This document shows positions 13,401 to 21,979 of a DNA stretch of 64,000 nucleotides, piece by piece. Every line of letters starts with the position of its first letter. The first letter of the stretch is position 1. This DNA is from Coix lacryma-jobi var. lacryma-jobi (taxonomy: Eukaryota > Streptophyta > Magnoliopsida > Poales > Poaceae), in contig CM019825.1 of assembly GCA_009763385.1 (NCBI GenBank), positions 19,893,499 through 19,957,498 on the forward strand, written 5' to 3'. Below the pieces are notes generated by a model. It worked only from the letters and a program-made list of their open reading frames with translations. It had not been told where the DNA came from and ran no database searches. The position numbers and the translations under genes were made by a program.

Positions 13401-15316
13401 AGCTACTATGTGCAAGCATAAGTCCTCATGGCCCATAGATCTCCATCAAGCTGAAGTGTAGGCCTAACTGGAGTCTCACCATAAATTATTGCATGGTGAT
13501 CAGGAATAGCCAATTTGCCCCCCACTCCCTGCTTTTCCCCCTCAAACTACGCAGGAGAGCCGTGTGTCATTTCACTAAGAAAGAAAGGAAAAAACAACTA
13601 ACCGAGTTAAGAAAGAACCCGGACTCGAGGTCCCCAACACACACACACACAAGGCAGACTATGATGTGACAAAACAGAAAACAAGACCATCCTACCACAC
13701 GAGCGGCTAAGGCTAATCCCCCGGGGTCAGTGACCTAGCTAGGAGGTCACTGAGCTTTGAAGCGTCCGTCATGCACCAAAGACTACAGTCATCCCCTATG
13801 GCCCTATGGTTTGTAAAAGCTCTTGAATACTTGGAGAAGCCCCTGCAAAAACACAAGAGTTCTGATGTTTCCATACTTCCCAGGAAACAAGAATGATGAG
13901 GGAATTCAAGCCCTTCCTCATCTCCTTTCAGCACACTTTTGATAGCTGACCTTCACCAGCCGGAGAAATTAGATGTCGTCGCCGAAGGCGCAACATTGAC
14001 TCTGTATAAGTTTAGGGTATAGGATGCACCTTACTTTGTCAAATAATACATATGAGTAATAGCATTAGTGACATCTGTACTAATTTTAAAAGGCCTCCTG
14101 CAAATGACAAGTGGATTACATGTAATTTAGTCATTGTACCCATCATTTTTTTATTTTGAAAAGCTATAAGATATTGAAGTGCATGCTCATCAAGGGGTAC
14201 TTGTACATCTCAGGTTCTAGAAGCACTAAAAGATTCATCATCTTCGAGACCAGCAATTTTTTGCAATGTCCAATCCAACTAAGAATTTGTGCCATGTAAG
14301 GTCTGATGTTCATTATTTGCTGCATCTCTTATCTAATTATGTACTCATTCCATTTGTAGCTGAGTGTACACCTGGGGAAGCATTTTCAATTCTAGGTGAA
14401 AAGTCATCTTTGCTAGTGGAAGCCCATTTTGTGTGATCTTGGTACTTCTTTCCATTCGTTCTCCTTCTGACTCATATTTATATGCTTTTAATTTCTCAGT
14501 AGTAGGATATCAACTTTTCTTATGTTAGACTATCAGCCATTAATGCATCTTACAGGTGATGGGAAGATTGGCCACTCCAATCAAGGGAACAACATGTACC
14601 TCTTTCCTGGGTTAGATCATTATCATTATACACTATGCAATCGGGTTTTGTTCTTATGACAGTTATGGTTTCATTTTTGGCTTCACTGCTGTGCAGAATA
14701 GGGCTTGGAACCCTTCTGTCTGGTGCTCGGGTTATCTCTGATGGAATGCTGCAGGCTGCAGCAGAACGGTGACTCCCTTGACCTGTTACTATAAGACCTT
14801 GTAAAGCAAACACACAATCAGGCTATTACTTACATCTTTAATGTTTTCTTTGCTGTGTAAATCTTTCTGTAGTTTGGCTTCATACATGAAAGACGAGGAG
14901 GTTCTCCAAGGGATAATTTATCCTCCAATCTCCAGGTTTTATAATTCTTTTTTTTTTCCCGATCAATTAGGTTTTTAATTCTAAATCTGACCTTCCTGTT
15001 TGTATTGTATGCTATGGCTTCTAATCTGTCCTACATGCAGAATACGTGACATCACTAAGGAGGTGGCAGCAGCAGTTGTGAGGGAGGCAGTAGCAGAAGA
15101 TTTAGCTGAGGGATACCGTGACATGGATGCACGTGAGCTTGCACGACTCAGTGAGGTGGTTAATCTCTTCATTTCCCAAGCAAATTATGTTATAGTCTTA
15201 TTATGGCTTATTTTGTTGACCTTGAAGTCATGGTGATGCAGGAAGAAACTATTGAATATGTCAAGACGAACATGTGGAGTCCTGTCTACCCAACAGTAAT
15301 ATACAAGAAGGACTAA
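1432..15316 (+). CDS. NAD-ME1: NAD-dependent malic enzyme, mitochondrial, NAD-ME1 (alpha) type
   Basis: The enzyme decarboxylates malate to pyruvate with NAD in the mitochondrial matrix. Nineteen exons with GT-AG borders can be read: 1432-1599, 1717-1813, 2365-2483, 2731-2898, 3248-3376, 3865-3925, 4224-4327, 4426-4508, 11029-11135, 11342-11453, 11794-11907, 12479-12544, 14214-~14288, 14360-14441, 14556-14610, 14697-14768, 14873-14935, 15041-15155, 15242-15316, about 620 residues in all. The arginine-rich N-terminus fits mitochondrial import. YTPTVG (about residue 142), FEDFQ (about 283), FNDDVQGTAG (about 307) and a GAGSAG-type dinucleotide loop (about 342) are malic enzyme signatures. The sequence resembles plant NAD-ME1 more than NAD-ME2. 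Exon 8 lacks one base near 4445, exon 13 has one extra T near 14255, and exon 14 has small deletions near 14410 and 14432. The exon 13 donor is also unclear. I favour read errors over a dead gene because the rest is well conserved. Confidence 0.93.
3079..3203. mobile_element. Tourist-type MITE in NAD-ME1 intron 4
   Basis: A 125-bp hairpin with inverted ends (agctttgtttggctgc at the left, gtagccaacaaggcc at the right) and an inner palindrome around ccacgtgg. It is flanked on both sides by TAA (3076-3078 and 3204-3206), the target duplication expected for PIF/Harbinger MITEs. Confidence 0.8.
3600..3727. mobile_element. MITE-like repeat in NAD-ME1 intron 5
   Basis: The segment has repeated 'cggcttatcagcc' units (around 3625 and 3678) and the phrase 'tttttctctcacaac', which resemble a widespread family of short grass DNA transposons as I remember them. 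I could not fix the ends or a target duplication. Confidence 0.4.
4579..4678 (+). repeat. 5' LTR of Copia element D
   Basis: A 100-bp direct repeat of 10203-10302, starting TGTTGGAG and ending AGCA. It is unusually short for a plant LTR. Confidence 0.95.
4768..6350 (+). pseudogene. Copia D gag (interrupted)
   Basis: The frame opening at ATG 4768 encodes a proline- and alanine-rich leader. It breaks near 4867 and has one in-frame TGA at 5461-5463 after LIWE. It then continues as a UBN2-type gag of Copia elements to about 6340 (WRDLVLLTLRRYTLDD, LRGLSERYGHLRTW and similar segments, 5700-6210). It leaves frame near the long G run at 6350-6366. The TGA sits where CGA would keep the frame, so it looks like a single transition. 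Gag would form the virus-like particle. Confidence 0.8.
6350..10114 (+). pseudogene. Copia D pol: protease, integrase, RT, RNase H (interrupted)
   Basis: Protease is marked by WIADSGATYH (about 6713). The GAG-pre-integrase zinc finger region (WHRRLGHPG to CHACQ) runs about 7120-7240. The integrase core is at about 7360-7960, with a frame slip near 7340 and stops near 7458 and 7668. RT (DVKNAFLHG, SLYGLKQ, LLYVDDI) runs 8590-9300, and RNase H (YTDADWAGC, SSAEAEYRA, KHVEIDLHFVRD) runs 9365-10114. The final 250-residue frame from 9365 is open to its TAG stop. Order and motifs are those of Ty1/Copia. Confidence 0.88.
10203..10302 (+). repeat. 3' LTR of Copia element D
   Basis: Direct repeat of 4579-4678 with two mismatches, preceded by a G-rich tract (10193-10202) and followed by the CTATG duplication. 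Confidence 0.95.
10360..10427. repeat. Two-copy 34-bp tandem duplication
   Basis: The unit beginning gcattttactttgcc is present at 10360-10393 and again at 10394-10427, apparently identical. It lies in the rest of NAD-ME1 intron 8. The remaining intron (10428-11028) shows no gene; 'ctataccaggcaca' occurs twice near 10650 and 10680. Confidence 0.85.
12665..13110 (-). mobile_element. Probable L1 (LINE) 3' tail in NAD-ME1 intron 12
   Basis: Read on the minus strand the segment ends with a T-rich stretch, an 'aatatactgcc' phrase, 'gcgctctcccctatttg' and a short A run at 12665-12672. This is like the 3' UTR ends of plant L1 elements. No protein-coding remnant is seen here, so the call rests on resemblance only. 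Confidence 0.4.
13520..13990 (-). pseudogene. L1 (LINE) ORF2 C-terminal fragment and 3' UTR
   Basis: On the minus strand, 13950-13805 reads as a short peptide containing LIILVSWEVWKHQNSCVFAG, the typical end of plant L1 ORF2 proteins behind the reverse transcriptase zinc-binding domain. A T-rich 3' UTR with 'ggctctcctgcgtag' follows. It is 5'-truncated, as usual for LINEs. It lies in NAD-ME1 intron 12, about 400 bases from a second similar tail in the same orientation. Confidence 0.65.
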
Positions 15317-16157
15317 ATAGCTGTATTTGCTGTTTTGCATATGTTCAGTGATCATGTATGATATACAATAGGCTGCGTTCTGGAAGTTACTCCAGAAGTG
15401 TAGGTACGTTAGGTATAAGCAAGCAGCCCTCATTGTTGATCGACCTCACTTTTAATTGAATTTAGGACACGAGGCACCTTCGGGCCTATAATATAAGGCT
15501 CCAGTTCCTGACGTACTCCATCGTGCTGAACATTTGTCATCACAAATATCAGTTGTACCACTACTGGAACTCCACTCCAATCTTTCTCAGATGTTAAAAT
15601 CCTGTGTGTAACTTTGAACACAGACTAAATAACAAAAGCTATAAATTTGCCAGATGAAATCTGTTCTTGCTACTTGCTTGCCTAAAATTGTTTGATGGTT
15701 CTCTTTCCTTGCAATTTATTTGTGTCATCTAAAATCATCCCTGAGTTTTTATTTGTTGTTGAGTTTAGAGAGGCTGAAGTTACTTTTTTTTTTTTTTGCT
15801 GTTGATACTTGAGAAGATTGTTACTTAAGTTTTTTAGATCCTTGTCAAGCGACGGCGGTGAATGGAGCCATCCTACTACTACTAGTGCAGGCTTGGCGCT
15901 GTCCTGTTCATGGAACTGTGTCTGCTGAACAGAAGGCGTGAGCAAGAGGCATTTCTTTGGAGCAGGTTACTCCGCCAGATCTTTACCCTCTTAGAGACAG
16001 GAACTGTACCTGATCTGCAATACAAAGGGTAAGACAAACTGTGCTGTTACTGTTTCTGACGTCATTTTGCTCCGTCTTCACATTGCCATTTTGCTGAGTT
16101 TTAGAGAGTGCTATCCAGTGTCAGCTATGATGTCCTCTTTCCGATCCCCTTCCACAC
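15317..16157. other. NAD-ME1 3' UTR and spacer
   Basis: About 840 bases follow the stop codon. The first few hundred probably form the 3' UTR. A run of T lies at 15784-15799. I see no further gene or repeat here. Confidence 0.5.
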
Positions 16158-17245
16158 CCTTGTGGACACTGCGGGCTCCTGTTTTAAGTGACACGGGCCT
16201 AAGCAGCCCAGCCTGCAAAGCCTTGGAATGGGCCGCGGTGGCGCTAGGAAGCATCGGCTTCGAAGTGTCCACGGCGATCTCTAGTGAGAACCACTCATGC
16301 AACACACCTGACACCTCCAGTGAGAACACTCATGCAACACATTCTCCTCTCTTCCTTCTTGTTCTTCTAATCTGCTTAGCCTTCTTATTTTTGCTGAGCG
16401 CCGCCAGCTCCCATGGCCACAGCCCTACCTCGGGAGCTTCGGAGTCTGCTCCCGTGCGGCCGTGCCCAATGTTGGCTCCCCATCCCGCGCATTCCTTCTT
16501 TCTTCTGTTGTTAATTTTCATTATTTGTACTGCCAGTTTATCAGTCACAATTTAACATCATCGGTTGTGTATCATCACACTAGGTGAAGGTAAAAGATAG
16601 AATATTATAGGTGAAGGTAACCTGTAGGCTTTAGGCCCAAGAAACCTGTAAGCTGGCATCTTGCTGTACTGTGTGCCTGTGCTTCACCTATAATAATCCA
16701 TCTTTTACCTTCCGTACGACCGTACTACACAACAGATGGTGTTAAATTGTGACTGATAAACTGGCAAGATGCTGCTCCATACAAATTTTTCCTTCACCAC
16801 GTAATGAAAATTAACAACAGAAAAAGGATTGTGCAGATGGGGAGCCAACATTGGGCACGAGGACGGACTGGAGGTGTCGATCCAAAGCTTCTTGAGGTAG
16901 GGTGGTGGCATGGGAGCTGGTGGCGCTCACCAAAAACAAGAAGACTAAGCAGATTATAAGAACAAGAAGGAAGGGAGGAGAACGAGTTGCAGATGAGTCG
17001 TGCTCACCAGTCACCACGACACCAGAAGCCCGGATGGATGTCAAGATCACCGTCGTCACTCCGAAGCTCGCGCTTCCTAGCAGTCTAGCACTGCCGCGGC
17101 GGATGCTCGGTGCTCTGCTCGCTCGTGCTAGGGAAGAGAGGTAGGCCTTGCAGGCTGATGTAGGCGGCCCGTCCACTCCCTTAGGCTTTGCAGGCTGGGC
17201 TGCTTAGGCCCACATCACTTAAAGCAGGAGCCCGCAGATTCCACA
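16158..17245. repeat. Long inverted repeat (foldback-type element)
   Basis: Two arms of about 400 and 500 bases face each other around a centre near 16640. The left arm begins with ctgcgggctcctg (about 16167) and the right arm ends with its complement (about 17239). The arms share the agcagcccagcctgcaaag block, a stretch coding for hydrophobic residues, and an mRNA-like segment ending in gttgttaatttt. The arms differ by substitutions and by a block of about 80 bases present only on the right. No clear target duplication was found. It could be a foldback DNA transposon or an inverted duplication of a gene fragment. Confidence 0.8.
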
Positions 17246-17496
17246 AACATGCACTTGCATAGATTTTTTTTTTTCAAATGAATCAAAAGATTAAGGACAC
17301 TTTTTTTGGGGGACATGCTTCATCAATTTCTCATATGTCTTATACATTGTTGTAACTGATTCCTATAGGCACGGGACCTTCGTAGCTAGCAGAACGACAA
17401 TCTTTGTGGGACTTACTATCAAAGCTAAAACATAAGTAATTTATGGACAAAAGGAGTACTTCTCACTGGATACGGTTCCTCTTATATGCTACTACT
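17246..17496. other. Spacer without recognised features
   Basis: AT-rich, with a T run at 17266-17274 and another at 17302-17308. Nothing gene-like is seen. Confidence 0.4.
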
Positions 17497-17543
17497 AAAA
17501 AAGTCAATCCTTGGCCCTGTTTGGAACCGTGGTGAGGTTCATA

Positions 17544-17788
17544 CTCTCTCCGTCCAACAAAACATATCGATGAGTCAAATATTTTCAACTTTGACCAAAA
17601 TATAATAAAAAAGTACTAATATTCTTGATACGAAAAATATACCATTAGATTATTAATAGAATATATTTTTCATAATAATTTTATTTAACGACATAAATAC
17701 TAATATTTTTTATTATAACCTTGGTCAAACTTGAAACAATTTGACCGGCACGGATCCCATAATTGCATGTTTTTATGGACGGAGGGAG
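17544..17788. mobile_element. Stowaway MITE (Tc1/Mariner)
   Basis: A 245-bp AT-rich element with inverted ends CTCTCTCCGTCC at the left and GGACGGAGGGAG at the right, flanked by TA on both sides. End sequence, size and TA target are those of Stowaway. Confidence 0.88.
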
Positions 17789-18794
17789 TATTATGTCTGC
17801 GACCGTACGGTGTGGTATGTATCCCATCTAAAGATGGCAATGGGGACCCGATCCCCGATTCCCCGCGGGGAATTCTTCTATTAAGGGATGAAGATGGAGC
17901 AAAATTAATCCCCACAGGGATAGATTTGGTATGAAACTTGTCCCCGTCGGTGATAGCGGGGACGGGGATGGTTTCCTGGTCCCCGTCCCCGATCCCCGCC
18001 ACCTCGCCCCATGAAACAAGCATCAGCCATGAGTGGCACACGGCCAGGATGCTAGGCCCATCTAAAGCCGTGACCGGCACACAGCAGACCACGTCGGAGC
18101 GGTGATAAACCAGAGCACGGCAACTTGCAAGGACACCAGGCCCTCCAGCAAATCTTCAGATCGGTGCCGTGCTCTAGTCCTCTAGGGCGTGTTTGGTTCC
18201 CTTCCCTATCCAGCTAGCCAGGCTCCCGGCAGCCAGGCTGTATTTGGCCAGGCCTGATATATGCAAGAGGCATTGTTTGGTTGCATGTATCTGTGGAACC
18301 AGGCTGACCAGTGAATGTGTTTGGTTGGATGCATGAGTTTTCATATTCAAAAACGAGATGCAGGAACTAGTGTTTGGTTGCTTGCATACAACAAGTTCTA
18401 GTCACCTCCTGCATGTAGTGGTAACATTACCACAGTAGTACACGTGCTGACCATATGTTGTTACATAATTTTCCAAATGATAAAAACTAATACCAAGGCA
18501 ATAACTACACCTATCACAATCTTAAGCCGGGGTAACCGGTCATGGCCACCGTTTTGGAGCACAAGTGGTTTGTGAGGTTGGAGCAGAGGTGGATTGTCAG
18601 GTACATGACCATGGAAAGCTTGCAAAGCTTCATTTCTTGTGTTGTATTTTTTTTGTAGCAATTCCCCTTGAAACCAAGCACTTGAGCATGTGCTTCAGCC
18701 CAGCTTGAGTAGATACCAGGTTCTTTGCCAACATGAACAACATACCAAGTCATAGCTCTGAACAGACATGTATGCAGGAAATTAAGTAGGAATG

Positions 18795-19090
18795 ATCATT
18801 ATAAGACACGGGCATGTGCTCAGATATATAAAAAAAACATCACAGGCAATGGACATGTGCTCAGATCAATGAAAAACTTCACAGGCAATGGACATGTGCT
18901 CAGATCAATGAAAAACCAACACAGTCAATGTACAAGTTTTCAGATCAATAAAAAAACATGACAAGTGATGGACATGTGCTCAGATAATTATCAAAGCATC
19001 ACAAGCATTGGACATGTGCTCAGATCATTATAAAAGCATCACATGCAATGGACATGTGCTCAATAAGAAACAAACTACACAGGCAAAAGG
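18795..19090. repeat. Subterminal minisatellite, ~40-bp unit, left side of Harbinger
   Basis: About seven degenerate copies of a unit around 'aatggacatgtgctcagat' followed by an A-rich spacer. Such subterminal arrays often bind the element's own proteins; that role is inferred. Confidence 0.8.
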
Positions 19091-19467
19091 CCTATGCTCA
19101 GAGGTGCATAATGAAACATAGGCACAGGGTAGTGCCCAGATAAAGTTCAGGACCACATTGTTCACATCACAGGCAAGAGCCACATGCTCAGATTGCCTCA
19201 TATGGATCAAATTACTCCACCAGCTAGGTTGATCTAGGTAGGTGCAGGGTTATCTAAGACACTAACTATATGTTAGTGTTAGTAAGTAAAGAATGCAGGA
19301 ACAGATCATCTGCACAAAAGAAAGGGTCAACCCACTACACAACCACCAGTTGTAGTCAGGTATGCACAAAATAGGCCACCACTGCACAGGGGCAGGCACT
19401 GCATAAAAAGACCACCATGATCATGCAGTCACTGCACAAAAGGATCAACCTCGAGCCATCAAGTCCA
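19091..19467. other. Harbinger 3' flank of the Myb-like gene
   Basis: Non-coding and rich in 'gcacaaa', with weak continuation of the 'caggcaa...gctcaga' repeat to about 19195. It probably contains the 3' UTR of the Myb-like gene. Confidence 0.4.
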
Positions 19468-20523
19468 TCATATGTAGAAGTGCTTGGCCAAGTGGGTCCT
19501 CAGCCACAGCACACGGTGAGAGTCAGACCACTGAACAAATGAATAGCCCAATGCCTTGTTGTCCAGCAGGTGACCATAAGCAGCCATAAGTGCTTCCTCA
19601 CTGAAGCCTGGAATGAACATGATAGTTCCATACAGATCAAGGTGACATTCCTCAGATTTGGTGGACCTAATAGCATTAGCAACATCCTTGACTGCCTCTG
19701 ACATGCCACTGAACATGACCACATCCTCTTCTGCCAGCAGGGATCTCTTCCTCTTGTTACCAACTACAGGCTCAGTTTTGGCTACTTCAACTATGTCAGT
19801 CTTGTCACTGATGAGGATCTCAGTTGCCTCATTCTTGAGTGAGCTCTCAGCATAATCAGATGGTGTGCCAAGTGCCTCATTGGAGCCCATAGCAAACTTG
19901 CCAGTTGCCTGCCCATTGCCAAAGATGATCATCATCTGCTTGTAGTGTTGTATGGGCTTGTTCAAGAATTCAGCATCTTTGGGGTGGTCCTGAAAACACA
20001 AATATCACAAATGTACAATGTTAGCAGTCATTCACATACACTGAAGAACAAGGGATGAATGCTAGTCACTAGTTAGCATACAAACCTTGGTATGGCCATT
20101 GTAGTGCTCTTCTTCAAGAACAATCATGCAGTTATCCTCATCCCACTGAGCTACACTGAGGTCCCTAAGCTTGGACAGTTTGACCCACCTCTGCCTCCAC
20201 TTTCTCAGGTGGTTGTACACCTGGGTGCCACTAACCTCATTGCCACAAAACTCTTGCAGGGCCTTGGCAACCTTGTTTAGGTGGACTTCTTTAAAGCCCT
20301 TGTCAGTCCTCACCCCAGTGGTAATAAGTTGGCACATCTGGCGCAGCACAAAGGCAGACATGGGTTCAGTCCACCTCAGAGTAGTCCTCTGCTGAGGTAA
20401 GACCTGTGAAGCTGGTATGAAACCAGTTGCATCATCCCCAGCAGCCCAAGTGCCCTCAGCAGCATACCCACCATCCAGTCCAGGAAAGACAAGGTCATCA
20501 GCAGGCATCACTTCCTCAGCCAT
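19468..20523 (-). CDS. Harbinger Myb/SANT-like protein (ORF1)
   Basis: There are two exons: 20523-20086 (146 codons, MAEEVMPADD start) and 19989-19468. They are joined by a GT-AG intron in phase 0, giving 319 residues. Residues about 48-130 form a Myb/SANT-like domain (LRWTEPMSAFVLRQM to VYNHLRKWRQRWVKL), as in PIF/Harbinger ORF1 proteins that bind subterminal DNA and help the transposase enter the nucleus. The C-terminal half has a basic patch (GNKRKRS) and resembles other plant Harbinger accessory proteins. No frame break is seen. The start lies only 24 bases after the transposase stop. A TTAG just before the ATG could be a 3' splice site for a 5' UTR intron. Confidence 0.88.
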
Positions 20524-20547
20524 AGCCTAATTGCAAATGTATAGTTT

Positions 20548-21959
20548 TCATATGAAGGAAATCATCATTGCACATGTCCAGAACCTCAACACAAGTGTAG
20601 TAATAAAGAAGGAAATCATCATTGCACATGTCCAGAACTTCAACCCAAGTGTACCAATAAAGAAGGAAATCATCATTGCACATGTCCATAACCTCAACAC
20701 AAGTGTAGTAATAAAGAAGGAAATCATCATTGCACATGTCCATAACCTCAACACAAGGGCAGGAGGGGGCTGGCTGTTAGAATCATTTGGGACCCAAGAA
20801 AATTCTTCAGGAACTACCTCATCAACCCCAAAACCGAGAATCCAGTTATGCAAGATACAACATGCAAGCACTAGCTTGACTTGTGACCTGAAGGGATGAA
20901 ATGGCTTATTGGTGTCAATGATGCGAAATCTATTCTTCAAAGCGCCAAAGGCCCTTTCAACGGTGACTCTCAAACTGGAGTGTCTCAAATTAAACAACTC
21001 TTTTGGGGTGGTTGGGTAGTTCCTATTGCCATATTCTTTTAGATGGTACCTAGTGCCTCGATAAGGAGGGAGGAATCCAGGCCTTACAGCATATCCAGCA
21101 TCTACTAGGTAGAACTTGCCTAAAACAAATATGGAATCAAATCAGGTTCATGATTATTCTACTACATGTAATTTTTATGTGCACTATTGATTTAGTTACC
21201 TGGTGCCACCCTTAAACCATCTTGCCTCTGCAATGCATCTGCAAGAATTGTGGCATCATGTGCTAATCCCTCCCACCCAGCCAGGATATAGGCAAATTTC
21301 AAGTCAAAGTTAACAGCAGCTAGCACATTTTGTGTGGGGGCATTCTTTCTACCCCTAAATGCAGCTTGCATCTTGGCTGGAACTTTAGCATAAACATGAG
21401 TCCCATCAATAGCCCCAACACAGTCCTACATCAACCCAAAAATTTCATAGTAAATTCACATGAGCTAATGCAACAACATGCCAACAGCTATATATGTCAG
21501 GTTCTTTACCTTAAAGTAAGGATACCATCTATGGCTGTTGCTAATCTTTAGTGGTGTCTCATTGCTTGGAGGTCTAATCATATCTGTCCTAATTTCACCA
21601 ATAGCATACAACACATCCTTGAAATGACGATGAACTGTCTCTATAGACCTTCTCCAGTTTTGCTTCACAACCCTAAATCGTTGCTTATGACCAACAATAT
21701 GGAGAAACATTGCAACTTGCTCCTCAACACAAGAATTTATGTTGTCTACGAGTAGTTTTCTGTCCCTAAGCAAGTTGCACAAACTGAAAAAGGGTTGCCT
21801 TCTCATGCGAAGCATGTTGACACACTCTATATCATTGTAGTTGTAAATTAGGTTTAGGTTCCGTTGGCGCTCCTCATCCCTAATGCTCATTGGACCATAA
21901 CTGATGTCAGGCCGCTCGCACTGAAGCATTCTAAGCCTAGCATACAGCAGGACATACAT
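20548..21959 (-). CDS. HARBI1-like DDE transposase/nuclease
   Basis: Three exons, 21959-21510, 21425-21200 and 21119-20548, have GT-AG borders and join without a frame break to 415 residues. The N-terminal part holds a helix-turn-helix-like region (FFSLCNLLRDRKLL, VAMFLHIVGHKQRFRV). The DDE core shows GAIDGTHV (about residue 155), LVDAGYAV (about 232) and VTVERAFGALKNRF (about 280), which supply the D, D and E. The enzyme would cut and join element ends. The last ~70 residues are four 18-residue repeats containing WTCAMMISFF, encoded by a 54-bp tandem array; no repeat tail of this kind belongs to the core family as I know it. The start codon lies 20 bases from the inserted solo LTR. Confidence 0.9.
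20554..20759. repeat. 54-bp tandem repeat, four copies, inside the transposase 3' end
   Basis: Copies start at 20554, 20608, 20662 and 20716 with the phrase gaaggaaatcatcattgcac. The period of 54 is a multiple of three, so it adds 18-residue blocks to the transposase reading frame on the minus strand. Confidence 0.95.
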
Positions 21960-21979
21960 AGCAGTGATAAGAGCACCGG

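Noticed and set aside
1432..15316. NAD-ME1 as a confirmed pseudogene
   Set aside because: The breaks are small indels in otherwise conserved exons, and indel noise is seen in the LTR pair too, so death of the gene is not shown.
16330..17176. Small secreted-protein genes in the inverted repeat arms
   Set aside because: Frames are not kept between the arms and have no identified relatives; treated as captured or chance sequence.
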